Source of the DNA: Paracyclopina nana
Lineage: Eukaryota; Arthropoda; Copepoda; Cyclopoida; Cyclopettidae
Reading direction: 5' to 3'
Assembly: GCA_019096065.1 (NCBI GenBank)
Contig: JAGUCH010000001.1
Span: 10,540,001 to 10,604,000, forward strand
Length of the DNA: 64,000 nt
Shown here piece after piece: positions 1 through 14,600 of the stretch. The stretch's first letter is position 1; each line of letters begins with the position of its first letter. The notes beneath the pieces are model-generated. The model searched no databases. It had not been told where the DNA came from and saw only the letters and a list, made by a program, of their open reading frames with translations. The translations under genes and the position numbers were made by a program.

Positions 1-3000
1 ACAGCTCTTGTGTGCAAATTTGATGGCCGTCATCTCCTCATCAAATGATAAAATCGCACTTTCAGCTTAAAATGAAGGTTTCTAGCTTTCCCGGAAATTG
101 CACTTTCTTTTACAGACTTCAAAGAAAATTGGCCTGTTTGCATAAACAAAATGGCAAAGTAGTCATCAAAAAAAGAGCTCATGTTCAAACTACCTAAAAC
201 AGATCTTATAAGAAAAATCGAAGTACTTCTAAAGCACTACAGATTAAGGTTTGAAATCTAGGATAATGGCGAGCATTACAATGATCAAGTTTAAGCATGC
301 AGATGTGGGCATATTTTTGTGATTCCACAGCAGAGTAATGGAGCCGCAAGAAGTCACACATATCACCCTTGGGACTTACACTAATGTCATCACTCAGTCC
401 ACAGCCTTGGTAATCACTATGATGTGCGTACCAAGGACACACAAAACTAGCTCTACTCTCTGCATGAAACTGACGCAGCATAGCAGCTAACGAGAAATCG
501 AACATTTCAAATTGAACACTGGTGGCGCAGACGGTCAGCCTTTCAAGTCAAACTTCACAAAGCAGAAGCAACCGGCTGAAAGTCGATGGTAATCTTTCCT
601 TTCCCCGCCCCAAATGTGTTTTGAGGGTGAAACTGTCTATGTACCTTCAGCCATGAGACCGAACTTCAAAGGCCTTGTCAATTTAATCCTCGAGAGGAAC
701 ACGCGCGCGAACCGATCGTAGTTGACCGCAGATCTGTGTGCTGTCAAATTAAAACAACTCGGCTGGAATTCACTGGATATCAAAGTTTCTCGGGCAAAAA
801 TAAGCCTCTTTCTCTCTCACTTTTGGTTAGCAAAGGCCCCTCATAGCAGTCATAAAATAAGCTGAAATGGCTCTGCTCCGGTGGCGCCCCCTATTGGGAC
901 AAACAAAAGTGCCATTGCTCTATACTACATGCTCAGCTAGCTGCTTCTATGGCCTCATTCACAACATACTACTAGCGTAACTATTCCAAGCTCTCATTCT
1001 AAATTATTTAACCCACGAAAAGAACTCATCCACAGATACAACATAAACTTAACTAAACAAAGGGGCTCAGAAAAAGAAAGGGGTGCAGTATTTCTTCCAT
1101 GCTCAAGTCGTGGGTGGTGTTCAATAAGTACCTCAATGTAATATGATTAGGAATCTCCTTAACTTGAATGGGCTAAAAATAGTAGAGAGGGGTTTTACAT
1201 TCCCCCATCCTCATTGTGGCAGTGTGACACAGTTCAAAGGAATGCGTTTTATTTCCGCCTTTTCCTCACTTTTGGCAACATCCCACTAAAATCCCAAGAC
1301 GGGATTATACCCGAAATAAAATATAACAGAAGGCCGACTTCTTTATTTTCGACGTTGCTCGGACAAAATAAACCTTTCTTTTCGTTACTTTCCGCTAACT
1401 CAGCGCAAAAGTTTGTTGACATCATTACTACCCACTTTTGCGCGTACAATATCTAAAATTGAGCCGTCGGAGGAAAGTTCTTAGCTATGCTATAAAATAT
1501 GTAGATTTCAGCTAAAATTTCATTTCCCACATTCCAATTGTGCTTTTTGCTCGATGTAATGGCCTTATTGCAAGGCTTTCCGCTCGAGAGAAGGCAACTT
1601 TGATGGTATGATGTTGGTGGGAAGGAGAGTTGAAAGTAGTGAAAATTATGTGTCACCTTTCGACACTCATTAAAGTTCGTAGCTAATCAAGCCCAAGAGC
1701 GGGCTCACCAAATTGCCAAAGCCTGCCCGATTAATTTAAGTCTTCTGGAGGCACCGAAGACTCCTGAGAAGAAATAGTTCCACTTCTATCACAAGTCAAG
1801 CTTAATGAAGGTTGGATTCTTCTTGAATTGGAGGAATCACAAATGAATATCTTAGCAACGAAAAAAGTTCCTAACAAGATAGGTTTCCACCTTGCCACAC
1901 GACCGCTGGAAAGGCCTTTTGGCTGTCTCCAAGTTCTCTGGCAGCAGTCAAATTTTAAAACTTTTGGCTTCTACTGATGGTATCAATGGAAGAACTGTCC
2001 TAGTCGTGCGTGGCCTTTTTTAGTTCACATTTCGTGTTGCCCACCATAAACGACATGTTTTCAAACGGCTTTCAATTTGCTAAAGGGACAAACCTTTCCA
2101 GATTGCAACTTTCTGACTTTTCTGCAAGTCAGAAGCATCTTTATTTTTTGTCTTTCCTCAAGATTTGGTGGTTTTTGGCAGCAACTGCGAGCCTCTCATT
2201 TTTTCTCATGAGTAACAACTTTCAATCTGCCTAGTCATCCAAAAAATGCACTGCGAGGACACAAAATGAGTGAAAGGAAAAAAGGGCCTAAGTTATCAGT
2301 CTTTTTAGCATTGCTTTGTCCTTTTACCTTTGAAAATACAATCCCCGCTCTTCAATTGGCCACCAAACCACCAGGGAAAGGTGAAAGCAGTTCCTGTGGG
2401 AGGAAACACGCGGCTGAGGAAGGAGGAACCTTGGAAAAGTCTCAGTAGCTCCAAAGTTTACTGATTATTTCAGCTAGTATATGCAAAATAATCATCCTGC
2501 TACCATAATAAGATTTCGAACAGATCCAGAAGATATAGCGTGATTTAGCGGGGCTTAAAAGGCAGAAAAAGGGGGAAATGAAAGCATTTCAAATTCAGCA
2601 GAAATGTTCTCCTAGTGCTGCATATCCTCAGCTAACATAAACCAAGGCTAAGTTTGTCCACGCTCGCTACTTCTATTTATCCATAGTAAACGAGAGCGAG
2701 CAGCTCGAGGCTGCATGCTCTCCAACTTGGATGAAACAACTTGGTTAAGGGTCAATTTTCGTCTTACTCAATTTTTATTTCCCTCAGTTGTTCTGTTACC
2801 TTGTAGGTCGGTCATCACGTTGAGCACTGTGCAGCCATGGGAAAAAATTGAGGGGCTTCTTTCTCCCTTTTGCAGCAGTGAAGTCTTTTGAAGTTCAATT
2901 GCTCTCATGGGAAGGGAAAATTGACAATGTTCATAAAATTCCACAGTATTTTTCTTGCGAAATAAAATTCCGCAAAGGCAAGCGTTCATCCTCTTTTGTT

Positions 3001-5567
3001 CTTTAGAAAACATATGCTCAGAAAGGAGCTGTGAAAATATCATCAATAAATGCCAAGTCTGCCTCCTGAGGAGATCTTTTATGAAAAAGTATGTCCGCAA
3101 CTCTTGCGTACAAAGGTGAAGAACCCCAGGCCAAAAGGTCACACACACGCGCAGCCTCATTGAGGCCTCAACTAAGCCGCAAAAAAGGCTGAAGGGATGA
3201 TGCTCAAGATTTTGATATGATGTGCTCCCTTCTGACCTTGCCACTCTCATATCTCCTCCTACTTTCAGGTGCATTTGTGATGGGTGTCTTTTCGTTGGTG
3301 AAAGCCGCGGCAAAAAGAAGAGTTAACTTTTTCTGGTGATCAAGGTCAAAAACAAAAGTAAAGACTGAGTGTAAACAACAAAAGTGAGACGAAGAGGCCC
3401 GTTTTGTGATCATTGCCTGAGTGGGCGTGCTGATTCAGGGCTTGACTCAAGAAGGGTAAGAAATGTTCTTTTTTTAGCATTATTTCTGCACAAAAGTGTT
3501 TGAGAACAAAATGGTCGAGAATACTTCCGACTTCGGCTTCTTCTTCTGTATGTCGAAAGTAAGCCAATTTTTATCTACTACGCGAGCGCGTGGCGGTTTT
3601 CTCTTGCAAGTTTAATGTGACTTATGGTAACAGTTATTGAGTTCGGAATAGCAAGCGTTGCCAAAGTAGAGAATAGGAGATAAAGGTTAAACATGAGTTC
3701 AGCAAGCCGGAGAAAGGAACAAATGTGGCTGAAAACTGTGACCAACATGTGCTGGCAATGGCTGGAAAAACCGAGACCCCAATTCACAAAAAACTGCGCA
3801 AATTAGATATCGCTAAAAAGTGAATGTTTTAGATTGCACCTTCATGAGCTGCGAGCGCGCGCGCGCGCTCGTAATGATTTTTGTAAGGAAACGATCTTCC
3901 TGTTTTTGAAGCAGAGTATACAAAAAACATTACGTTACCGACTTGGCTCTCAATCTCAATTCCTAGTGATTACGTCAAAAAAGATCAAGCATTGAGATTA
4001 ATTGGTTTTGTTGATTCGATGCATCATTGCGTAAGAAGAACACCACTGATTGGAAATCAAACGAGGCATGTTTGGGAATAATTGCGCAAAGGTAAATACA
4101 TATGGAGAGGCAGCAAACATCGATTGAAAATTATGCTTTGTTTTATGAGAATAGCCAAGCTACATTATTGCTATAAAATACGATGCATATTGACCAAATA
4201 GCTGCACTTTATTTTTCAAAGAAGAAAAGAACCAATTTATGGGATAAAGAGATCACTTTCCAACTTTTTTACTGCAAATTTGATTCTTGACGTGGATAAG
4301 AGGAAAAATCTGCCAAACCAACGTCAAATTGGCAAAAAGTTGCTACGTCTCATGTAATGCTAAAAAACTTTCCGTTCAAACTCATGAAAGCTTGGGCTTT
4401 CGCCTACTTTTAATCGAATAAAAATTCTTCAAATATTACTTTATTTATCGTACTATTGACTACACTTTTATATTTATCACAAAATGGTTATTCCATGCTA
4501 AAATGTGACCAATCAAAATGGCCAAAGTGTTCTGGTCACTCGACTAGAATTGAGTCTTGTAACTAACTTTTCCGCCTAACTCTCTTGGTTTTATGGCTTA
4601 TGATGCTGACAGATATCAAATTGACTTTGCCATCATCTCAGAGATAGTCGTAATGAAAAGAAGTGCCTCTTTTCCCCAAAAACTAACTGGAAAACTTCAC
4701 TTTTTTGAGAATTCTCCTCATAACTGCATCATCACAATAGGTTTGCACAAGCCATTCAGAGTGAATCCTCGAAAGGCCAAGGAAACAAAGGACGAAATTA
4801 GCAGAAACTTTTCTAACTACGGTAAATGACACGAGTCAAAGCAAAGATGCCCCAGAATAATCCGAGGAGAACCTTTAAAGCCATTTTTCCAAGATGAAGA
4901 TACATTTGATGTTTTGGCACCACGCCGAGAGGAGCTTTCACGGCGTTGAAAGGAAATTGAATATCCGGGCAGTCTTGTCTAGACTGGACTCATTGTATTT
5001 GCTACAATGCTGTTGTTGTTGCTGCTATTAATAAATAGCGACGAAGCAAGTTTTAGGTGAAAAGTCCCGTCATAAAAAGCTTTGCTTTTATTGAGGTAAT
5101 GGCAACTGTTATGTTGCAAAGTTTACATGATATGAGAAAGCTGACTGAACGAGCAGCCCCTTTTCCCCACAACAGTGCCTATAACGCCGGCTTCCCACCC
5201 ATGAAAATTACAAAAGAATTAAACTCAGTTTGCATGAGGGAGGCCATTTTTTATTGGGCTAACCGATCCGATTGAAATGGGCCAAACTACTATTTGACCT
5301 GCAAATCCGCGCAAGATTTATCTATATGAAACTGGAGAAATAGTGAGAGAGTCAAAGGGGCCAATTTTTTCTGCCCATCAAAGCCCGCACACAAACTTGG
5401 CTTTGAAGACTTTAACTTGGAGCCGAGAAAGTACTTTAACGAAGGAGCTCTTTGCATAGAATTGCGCCCTGTAAAAAAGGCTTTTGAAGTGGCAAAATTG
5501 AAGCTGTGCGTAAATTGTGCTTTTTTTCCCCCTCCAACAACTGACTGATTCGCTTCCTTTCTTGCAG
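1..5567. other. Gene-free stretch upstream of the signal-peptide exon
   Basis: No open frame longer than about 180 codons and no recognisable protein domain on either strand. The sequence is AT-rich with scattered homopolymers and one GC palindrome near 3.85 kb. Because the exon at 5568 has a strong 3' splice site, one or more 5' untranslated exons and the promoter of the Dpr-like gene should lie here or further upstream. I could not identify them. Confidence 0.5.
3852..3871. repeat. 20-bp perfect GC palindrome with (GC)7 core
   Basis: The 20 bases CGAGCGCGCGCGCGCGCTCG are their own reverse complement, with seven GC dinucleotides at the centre, in an otherwise AT-rich spacer. Alternating purine-pyrimidine GC tracts can adopt Z-DNA or cruciform forms. 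No function is implied. Confidence 0.85.
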
Positions 5568-5636
5568 ATTTTACGACGCGCGCTTGTGCTTCAACAAACA
5601 TGAGAATAAACGTGCTATTCACACTACTAATGCCAG
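5568..5636 (+). other. Signal-peptide-encoding first coding exon of the Dpr-like gene
   Basis: A pyrimidine-rich tract ending in CTTGCAG precedes base 5568, and a GTAAGC donor follows base 5636. The ATG at 5600 opens MRINVLFTLLMP and leaves one base. Spliced to the acceptor TTTTTGCTCTAG before 12813, the frame continues VFSSGMDRLYRAED, giving a plausible cleavable signal peptide. The alternative is initiation at the ATG at 12731, which would read through the acceptor region as MYEIISF. The spliced model is preferred because both splice sites are good, the phase matches, and the product is a compact signal sequence. Confidence 0.7.
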
Positions 5637-8600
5637 GTAAGCCAACATTTTTCTATGAATTTAGATTGCACAGAAATACGCGAAGCTAACTTATTCCCAT
5701 CCAAAATTTGCTTTGTTTCATCAATCAGGACAAGTTTTTTGCCTGCTCAGTTCTGGGTAGTCTTCTGCTTCACTGGTCTATAAGGCTTTAGAAAGCCCAC
5801 ATTCCGTGACAGTCTCGGAATCTAAAACAGGTAGCCCCATATTCTGTTTCTTCACGCAGTCAACGACCCCATTATGCAAAAAGAGTTAGTTGCCTTCAGT
5901 TGATTAATTCCGGGAGCTTGAAAATACACTTCCACAGGCCTAGCTTGCATCTGCGTAAAGGTCTCTGAAATTTTCAAACAGTTGCGATATGGCTCAATAA
6001 CAGTTGCTAGTTGGCTTCGGAATCGATGCAATGCTGCAAAGCAGTGTTTCTGGTGCATCCAGGAAAGCATTACAGCCTGGCTTAATGTCTTTTCTTAATT
6101 TGTCAGGTCTCAGTGCAGATGAGATGATGGTATCGTCTTAAAGTTAATATTTGATAATGCGCCTCGCATCACCATCATTATCATCGTCCCTCTGTGGATT
6201 GCAAGAAGATATCTGCAGTAAAAAATTTTCACAAAAAGCCGCCACCAAATAAGAAGGGACGAGTAAAGCTTAGATGAACAAACTATACACTACACCAGAA
6301 GCCTAGAAAGCAAAAAATTGATGCTTTATTTCGCCAGATATTAAAGATGATCCCAGACATGACTGGAATTGGGACGTGGCTCATGTAGCTCCATGTGGCT
6401 GTATTTAATACTACAACAGCACCATGAGATATCGCGTAGTGAGCAATAAACGTGAGCTACACCCAATTCCCCTTCTGCATCTCAAGTCGGAAGATCGAAT
6501 TTGACCACGAGCACCAAGCAATCATCAGCTGTGCGCGTTGTCCACCATATGCGAAACAGCCAAGAACTTTTTATGAAAAAGGAGGCTCTTGGTCGTTAAT
6601 GCGTATTCCACGCACGTTCGGAAAGTATGTCAAGCCGAGTCAGTCCTTCAGCATGGTTACATGCATAATTTGGTACTTTTTGTGGTGGACAGATACACAA
6701 AATTACCGCCACCACAGAAGGAGCTTTTTATTTGGATCCAGTCAAGGTTGAAAAGGACTTTAAAATACAATGGAAATGGCGGGATTAGAAGGAGCGTACG
6801 TAATAATGGACTACTACTACTTTCCTGCAATAGGCCTACATTTGCGGTCAACAAAAGCCGCAAATTTCCCGGTAGTCTCTTCTTGTGTATTCTCTCGCTG
6901 ACAGCTACAGTTACCTTCAAATCGTGCCCTAATTGAAAATGACTGAAAGCTTAGCACAGAAGTTCAAAGCATTTTTTTAAAATTACCTTCAAATGGCGGA
7001 TGTCTATGCTTAAAATTGATTTGACTTCCATATGGGGAAATCGATTGTTCCTAAAGGATAAGTCAATTAATTAAGCAAAGTTTGCAGCTCTCACGTGAAT
7101 TCCAGATGTTGCCGTCACGCTAAAAATTAATCAAGGCAATTCATCTTTGCACGCTCAAGGTTCTTTGGTGCACTTCATCAAAGGCAATTTTTAAAGCCAC
7201 TTTTTATCAGCGTTTGGCCTATAAGGAATTATCCAGGCCAAATTCTCCCATCCCAGAGAAGAAGAAATTGATAGCCTTCGACCGGAAATTTGATTGCACT
7301 CAGTCTATCTGAGAGTGTGAAAAATGACTTTATCATCAGCTCGAAAGGTTAGCTACTTTCCACCACCACCAGCTTTCCAACCACATTTTTGCAAGGGTCG
7401 ATAAGATCTTTTTTCCCTCATTTGTGCTGGTTGTGCTTTTTAAATGGCTAGACGCCAAGAAAAAGGTTACTGCGGAGGAAAAGGCTTCGCACCAAAAAGG
7501 CTGAATGGAAAAGGGTAAATGGCGACCTCTAAAGAAGCTAGTAGTATACTATAGCTAATATCAATGATTTACGAGTGTCTCTTACTAAGCTAGACTAGAT
7601 GAAAAACATAGATCAAAGATACACGAATGCTATTTTATGAGAAAAAGCGGTGAATGTAACTTGATATGATTTTCGGGTCGATTTTGCCCGATTTTTGGGT
7701 AAATATGGTGCATTACGCGATTCCTGTCTGGGCAAGCTCGCACAAGGTCTATGCTAGAGGAAATAGCAATGTCATTTTGTACAATATGTGTCGGAATCTA
7801 GTCCTATCGACTCTAGTGATCGTTTTCTTCGATCTCCTCAAGGGTATTACCGACTTGGGTCATTTTCGTGGTCAGACTATACTCGCACTTGTGCGCTTTG
7901 ATAATTTCTGCTGTGCAAGCACAAGTTTCGGATCATCATTGTTATGATTTAGGTCAGTGGCATCGAGCAGAAATGACCTCCTTTTATCGTCACAACTGAA
8001 AACCTCAATAGCAGTGCATTACGACCATGAAGGTTGCGAAAAGGAAGGGCTGTAAATCCTCAGAATTGTGCTGTTGCATTAGCTAACTACAAGCATACAC
8101 AACATATCGTTTGCCATGGAAAGTATGGCCTTGCGATCCAACAAAAGGAACCGTAGTGAATGAATATAGTTGACTACAACAAGCCAGAGTCCAAAACTGA
8201 GCAGAGAGAGCTACCATTGCTATGTATGTCTCTTTCGAAGAGGATCTTTTGTCGGTGCATGAATTGGCAATTTTCATTGTGAAGTAGATCTCAGAGCTAT
8301 TATTATTTTTTCATACTTGATGTGAGCTTAGGGAGAGGAAAAGGGCACAGCAGCGGATGATTTGCATATTATATTGGCCTTTGTGGCCTTGTTGAAAAAT
8401 GCACCAGCAAGGCAACATCTGTCGTGCACATCATCCTTGAGAAAAACCATGATACCGCAGATTTGACCAGATTTATCACAGCCACCCTTGGTCAAGCCTC
8501 TCTCTCTCTCAAACGAGATCTGGCGACAATGCAAGCTTGTTTTCATAGCATCAAAATGCAAATATCTCCACGTGAGATCCTGCATGAGTGAGATACAAGC

Positions 8601-11600
8601 GCTCACTCACACAAGAGAAAGCCTTTGGTCCTTGGAAAAATCAAACAACCATTAGAGTATTCAACAAAACGAGCTAATGGGCGACACAACGTCGAGCCAC
8701 ACTCTGTAATGTGACAAATCCAAATGAAGATCGATTATCCCTGAGCTAACGATAGATATGCCATAGTTGGTCCGCTTCCAAGTCTTAATAACCGTCGCAC
8801 CTCAGGCATTTTTTGTGCCACTGTCATACGAATTTCCAGACCAAAATTGAGCTTTTGAAACTTCAAAGTTGGAGCAAGCTAGCAATTTATGCGATCCCAT
8901 CAGTATTTTTGGCCACTTAGTGAACATTAGCATAACAGTCAGGGCTTGGGCAAGGCCGAATTGCACATAGAGAGTAATTGCTCATTTCCTAGCAAAAGCA
9001 GACCAACTTTTGGCAATTAAAAAAGCGCACTGCCACACTTAGGAGTTAATTATAAAAAATGCCTCTCTAGATCCAGATAAAAGATTTGCCATCGCGTTAA
9101 CAGCCCGAGAAGAGCTGGAAACATTTTTATTTGTGCTGCATTATTCAAGGCTTTTTAAATGCCAGCATATGCTATGTGCACAATGATGTAGAAAACTTAA
9201 AATGGCCCAATTTATTCAGCAGTATTAAAAGGGATTTTGCACTTATGATTGAGAGGATTTGGGGGTTGGTGCAAAAGGAAAATCCCAAGGATTGCAAGAA
9301 TGCACTTCCACTTTTCCCCGCCAAAAAACCTGCCTTATTAAACAAATAGTGACTGCTGTCTCTTTAATCAAGCCACACACATTTCGGTCAAATCCAATAA
9401 ACCACAGTAGAAGAGCTCCCCAAAAACTGATGAAAGAAATGCCTGCATTACACATTCTTTTTTTCTGCAGAAAGAAGTTACGGTTTGCAAAAAGTATAAA
9501 TAAATCGCTAAGCTGAAACTGCAGAGGGATACATTTTTCCAAAGTCTAAAGTACGCAGCTTTGTGGCATGATGTTGGGAGATGCGAAAGCATCAAAACAT
9601 TTAATTTTAATGCGGTGCAGACAGATATATAAGAAGTTTCATCTCGAATGTCATCAATATTTGAGAAGCCGCCCTGTGTGTGCTTTGCAACTCAACTTGG
9701 TCGCGCTTTTTTATCGCATAGCATTTTCGCTACTTACAATTTGGATATACAGCTTAGGCATACAAGTTAAAGAATAGCGGCCTTCGAGGTTGACTAAATA
9801 TAGCCTTAGTTAACGCCAAGTGCTACAAACGGTTTCAATTCAATTTCCACCCTCGTGTGTTATTGTTACGCATAACAAACGCTGAAAGCTTTGCATAACA
9901 TCGCTTTGATGAAATTCATGATCAAACTAATGTTGCAAATTCCTTGTAAAATTAAAGAGCCCTCGGAGGGGACGGCATTATCGCAAAAGTGCCATAATAG
10001 AGCTTCTTCACGAAATATAATGAAGTGATTGCTAACAGGCTGAGAAAAAACCACGTTCTTTAGCAGCACTAGCTGTTATCCTCAGTGCTCAATCTCCTTA
10101 TTGTGAAGTAAAAAAGGGAGAAAAGGATGAGCAAAAAGTCTTTTCCTATGGAGAGAGAGAGAGAGGAGTGAGGAAAAAGGGTCCGATGTCGCATTTCTTA
10201 TAGACCAGTCGTGCAGAAATGAACCCAAACAAATGTTGTGTACTGAAGTGACTACTACGTAAACCCTTGATTGACCCCAACGTAACTCAATGCCGCCTAA
10301 CGCTTTTGGCTTCCTCGTTTTGCGTAAGGGTCGAGGAAAGAAAGTTCAAAAAAGACCCTGACTAAGCACACTACTGGCTTTCAAATACTTTTACACCTGC
10401 TGAGAGAGAAATACTATTCCATGCTATGCAATTTCATGATACATTTTTTCCAGCCAAGGCTTTCCCCTTTTCGGTAAATGAAGTGGTGCCATGCTCGGTT
10501 GGCTTCAATTGTACACGGAAAGTTAATTAGAGCATGTAATCGTAGCAATATCGTCAATATACTCAAATAATATTCGTAACTAGGATGATGATCTTACCAG
10601 GAATTCGTCGCGTGATCAAGCTCTTTTTTACGTGAAGCACTGCTGTGCACTCTAAACCAGTTGCTGGGGAATCCTAAAACCAAATTTGCGTGTGGAATTT
10701 GTTTCGTTGACGACAGCACAATATCGATACTGACCGACTCAAGTCACCTCCGCGCTCAATACTCAATCGACAGCAGCTGAGCGCCAGATCAGCTAAGAAA
10801 AGTGCTACCAGATGTAAAAGTGGATTTGGGTGGATTTTCAAATAATGCCTCCATATCCTTGAACTTTTCGGAGCTGCTTGAGCCATTTTCGCACGATTCT
10901 CATTAATATTTTGCCTTATCCTCCCTTCCAAATCAGCTTTTTTCAATTAAGCACGACATTGTCTGAGAACGTTGAGTGGTTAGAGTCGCGAAAGCGGATT
11001 CTCAGAAAACAGACCAGTTACAATAATAATAATAATAACCGTGGCAATGATTATAGTTTCATTTCAAGGAAAGGCGGCACTGTGAGAGAAGCTGGATTTT
11101 ATTTCAACTTGACTGCAACTCAAACATCAGCAGCCTTAAACTTGCTAATTAGATTACCAACATACTAAGCATAGTAGTGAAGTCGAGAAATGCCCTACTA
11201 GGCCCCTCTGTGATTGACAGCAAGGCTTTCATCGCGAAAAAGCCCCTTATCATTATGGCGATTTCTCACGTGCCATGTCCAAAAGATTTCCCAGAGCAGC
11301 AGGGTTGTTGCGGCCAATATAATGTGCTCTTTACCGCATGCGAAATGAAACTCAGTCAATTGGCGGACCACAGCTGAAATAGGTTTTTCTAATCTCTACG
11401 AGTACAAGGCCATTAAAGTGCTGGCAGTATAAAAATAAGAAAGCCATTAATTGTCGAGATAAAATTGTGGACTTTAACCTCCAAAATGCCATTGTGGTCT
11501 CCCTAGCTGCAAAAAGAAACTTGAGAGTTAAATGGCCTAGGCATGGGATTAGTTTGGGCATGTTTAACAAGCATGGCATTGTGTCCATTTGGGTGTAAAA

Positions 11601-14600
11601 TAGTTTTTATTGACCACCCCCAAGGATGGAGACGGGAATGAAAGCTGTCTTCTCAAGTTGATTTATCTGGTCAATGCATTTTCGGGCTTGTTTTGGTGAC
11701 AGCCTTTTTCATGTATTGGAGAGGAACGAGGAAAAAAGTCTTTCTTCCGCTGTGGCTCCTTAATAAGGGAAAAGTTTCGCCATGACTCTGCTGAAGTTGG
11801 CATATTGCAGCTGAAGATCTTTAGTGGGGAAGAAATCTACTTTTTGGTTCCACTCCACACTAGGCCAGGGAGGCTTCATTTCGTCCATTTTGGCCAAAAT
11901 CGGAAATCAGTATTTTTCAACTTTTTTTGCTTCAACACTTAGTTTATGGTCCAACTCATCCAAATTCACTCAGCAGAGACATATGAACTCAGTTCAGCTG
12001 ATCATAAATGTCTGATTTTTGAGACCAAGTCAAAACTTGGAAAAAAGCAGCAAAAAAGTATGGTTAAGAAAATGGTGACAAACAACCTGTTCTAAGCTGC
12101 ACACCTAAAAAAATTGCATTTCAGTATGATTTTTGATCTTGCTGAAAGTATTCAAGCAATTGTAGTTGATCTTGCCTAAAAGTAATTGCCTCCAAATCAG
12201 CCTCAAAAAAGCTGTTCATTTTCTAGAACAAAATTAGAACAAAATATGCTGTTCTTTCTTGGATCAGCATGGATCACCAAAATTCATGGCTTATGAGTCT
12301 CCCTGACACTCAAATACTTGATTCCAGTTGAATTTAGCTGCTACATTTTGCAACCTTGGAAGTTTTGGGAGGCCGAAAAGTCAAATTTTGCTATTATTTT
12401 GGAGCGCCATTGTAGCAGCTTCTATTTGACGGAAAAATCAAACCGGACGAAATAAAGCGTCACTGGCCCTGTGTGCACTCTTACCTTACTATGGCTTTTT
12501 TTCATGTTTGCCTTGGCAAGGGGAAATAGGAGCAGGGATTTTTGCCCCGATGAAAATCAAAGTTTATGGATACTATTGACCTTGTTAATCCAACTTTTGG
12601 GCTGCTGCTCCGATAGTTTGCTGCAAAAGTTGAACACGAATACAGATATGGTCAGTATATACCATATACCAGCAGGCATAAAGGGCCTTAATTAAGAGAG
12701 TCAATAATAACTCAGCATCACCACCCGTACATGTATGAAATCATAAGCTTTTCCCCTTGCTGTCTCTTTATGAGTTGCTGCAAAATTGCATTTCTCCTCT
12801 TTTTTGCTCTAGTATTTTCCTCTGGGATGGATCGGCTTTACAGAGCAGAGGACTTGTCAACAAAAGCGTCCATTGTTGATCCCGTGGATTTCATAAGTGG
12901 ACATGACGAGCTTGAGAAAAAGCCGAGCACCACAAGGCCGATCTTCATTGGCAGAAACAACACAGAAATTTGGGCCCATGCTGGGTCCAATGTCGTTTTC
13001 GACTGCCTCGTTGGGAGGCCGAACCTCGAGGACCAAGGACCTGTAAGTTTTTAAAATAATTTCAATATTTCATGAAATGTAGGCAAATTAAATCTCAGGA
13101 TAAGAAATTAAACAATGAGCTAAATAAGGCTGATTTAATTAGCGTTCCTTTATTTTCACAATATTTTTTATAAAGAAGTAGTTGAATTGATGCCATATTA
13201 TCGGAACGCCGCTTTTAAGCGCAACCAGGCTTCACAACTCACGCAACCTATGCTGCAAAAATAGCTTTGTTCCGTTGTTTAGCCGAGTTTTGCACTGCAT
13301 TGAAAGTAAAAAGGAGGAAAATCGTAGCAACAAAAATGAACAAAACGTCGAGTAGATGAAGTGTGAACCCCTCTTTTGTAATAAGTGTATCTGCTCCATG
13401 GTCATTTTTTGAGGGAGAGAAAAATGAACTTGTCTGACGTCAGCGAAACGTAGGATATGCAAAGCAGGAGTCAGCAAAATTTTGCTAGCTTTTGCTGCTT
13501 CATTTTGCGCTGTTCACCATCTCATTGAATTGAAAAAAAAAGAAGAATTTGCTTGGGAAAGCAGAATGCGAACAAAATTGGGTGAATTAGTAGAAGACTT
13601 TTTGCAGAAATGCATTTGATTTTTGCACCTAGTCGCAGATAAAAAATAATTGTACTACAGGTCAGGTCCAAAAATAAAAAGGCGAGGCAGGCATGTTGAC
13701 TTTATATATACCTATCGACATAGAAGTCGAAGTAGCATGGAGTCGCAACTACATTGCAGGAATGAATCCAATTTGTGCTGCATACCAACTTTTGATCCAT
13801 ATCTGAAGAGCAGCAGTAGTCGTAAAATCCTTGAAGAAAACTTTTTGCTTCGAGTCGCAATCGAATGTCAATTTTGCTTCATTCTCTCCGAAAAGTTATC
13901 GCTACCACCATGTTTATGCTCATTTTCAGTCATGCAAATAATTAGTTGCAACATTCTGCTCGAGTACAACAAGTTTTAAATTGATGGCTTTCTAAATTGC
14001 AGATCATGTGGTCTCGAAATTCGCCGTTTACCCTGATTTCCATCGGAGGAGAACGCCACACCAAAGACCCCAGATTTTGGGTGGAGCAACCGGATGTGAA
14101 CAACACTGGAAAGCAGTCATGGGTAGGATGCTAAATGATCTTGAAAGATGAGGCTCGGAATTACTTTTGTCATCGGAGCAGCAATATGATGAGAAAAGAT
14201 AAATTGGCTGCTTTAACGAAAACTTTTGTGGACAAAAGCAAAAGTTTCCTCAGGATTGCACGCTCACAAGTCAACAGCAGCACAACTTTTATTTTCTTTT
14301 AAACGGAGCGCACCATACAATATAGTAGGAAATGTGTCTTTTCTGGACGGAAAAATTGAGAGAGGGGAATGTTGTCTAATTTTGTGCGGGGTCATTAATC
14401 AACGCAATGACCTCTACTGCGCATCTCTCAGTCAAAAGAATGGGCAAATCAAGCATTAAGCAAACAATATTCTCTTCCAGAATTGGGGACTGGCAATTCG
14501 AAGAGTCCGTTTAGACGACCACGGAGTCTACACTTGCCAAACTAGCTCTCATCCGCCCCAATACTTGCTCACAATTTTGCACACAGTTGGTAAGTGTATT

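Larger units (their letters stand above)
5637..12812 (+). other. First coding intron of the Dpr-like gene (7.2 kb)
   Basis: Bounded by GTAAGC and TTTGCTCTAG. I found no second gene inside; frames are short and unsupported. It holds minor simple repeats: (GA)n at 10151-10165 and (AAT)n at 11022-11038. Long first introns often carry enhancers, but nothing specific is visible. Confidence 0.6.

Noticed and set aside
2768-3313. 181-codon minus frame near the left edge
   Set aside because: No domain, no splice context, and composition like the surrounding spacer.
12731-12812. ATG at 12731 as the start of the Dpr-like protein
   Set aside because: The frame there crosses a good splice acceptor at 12812, and the upstream exon at 5600 gives a better signal peptide in matching phase.
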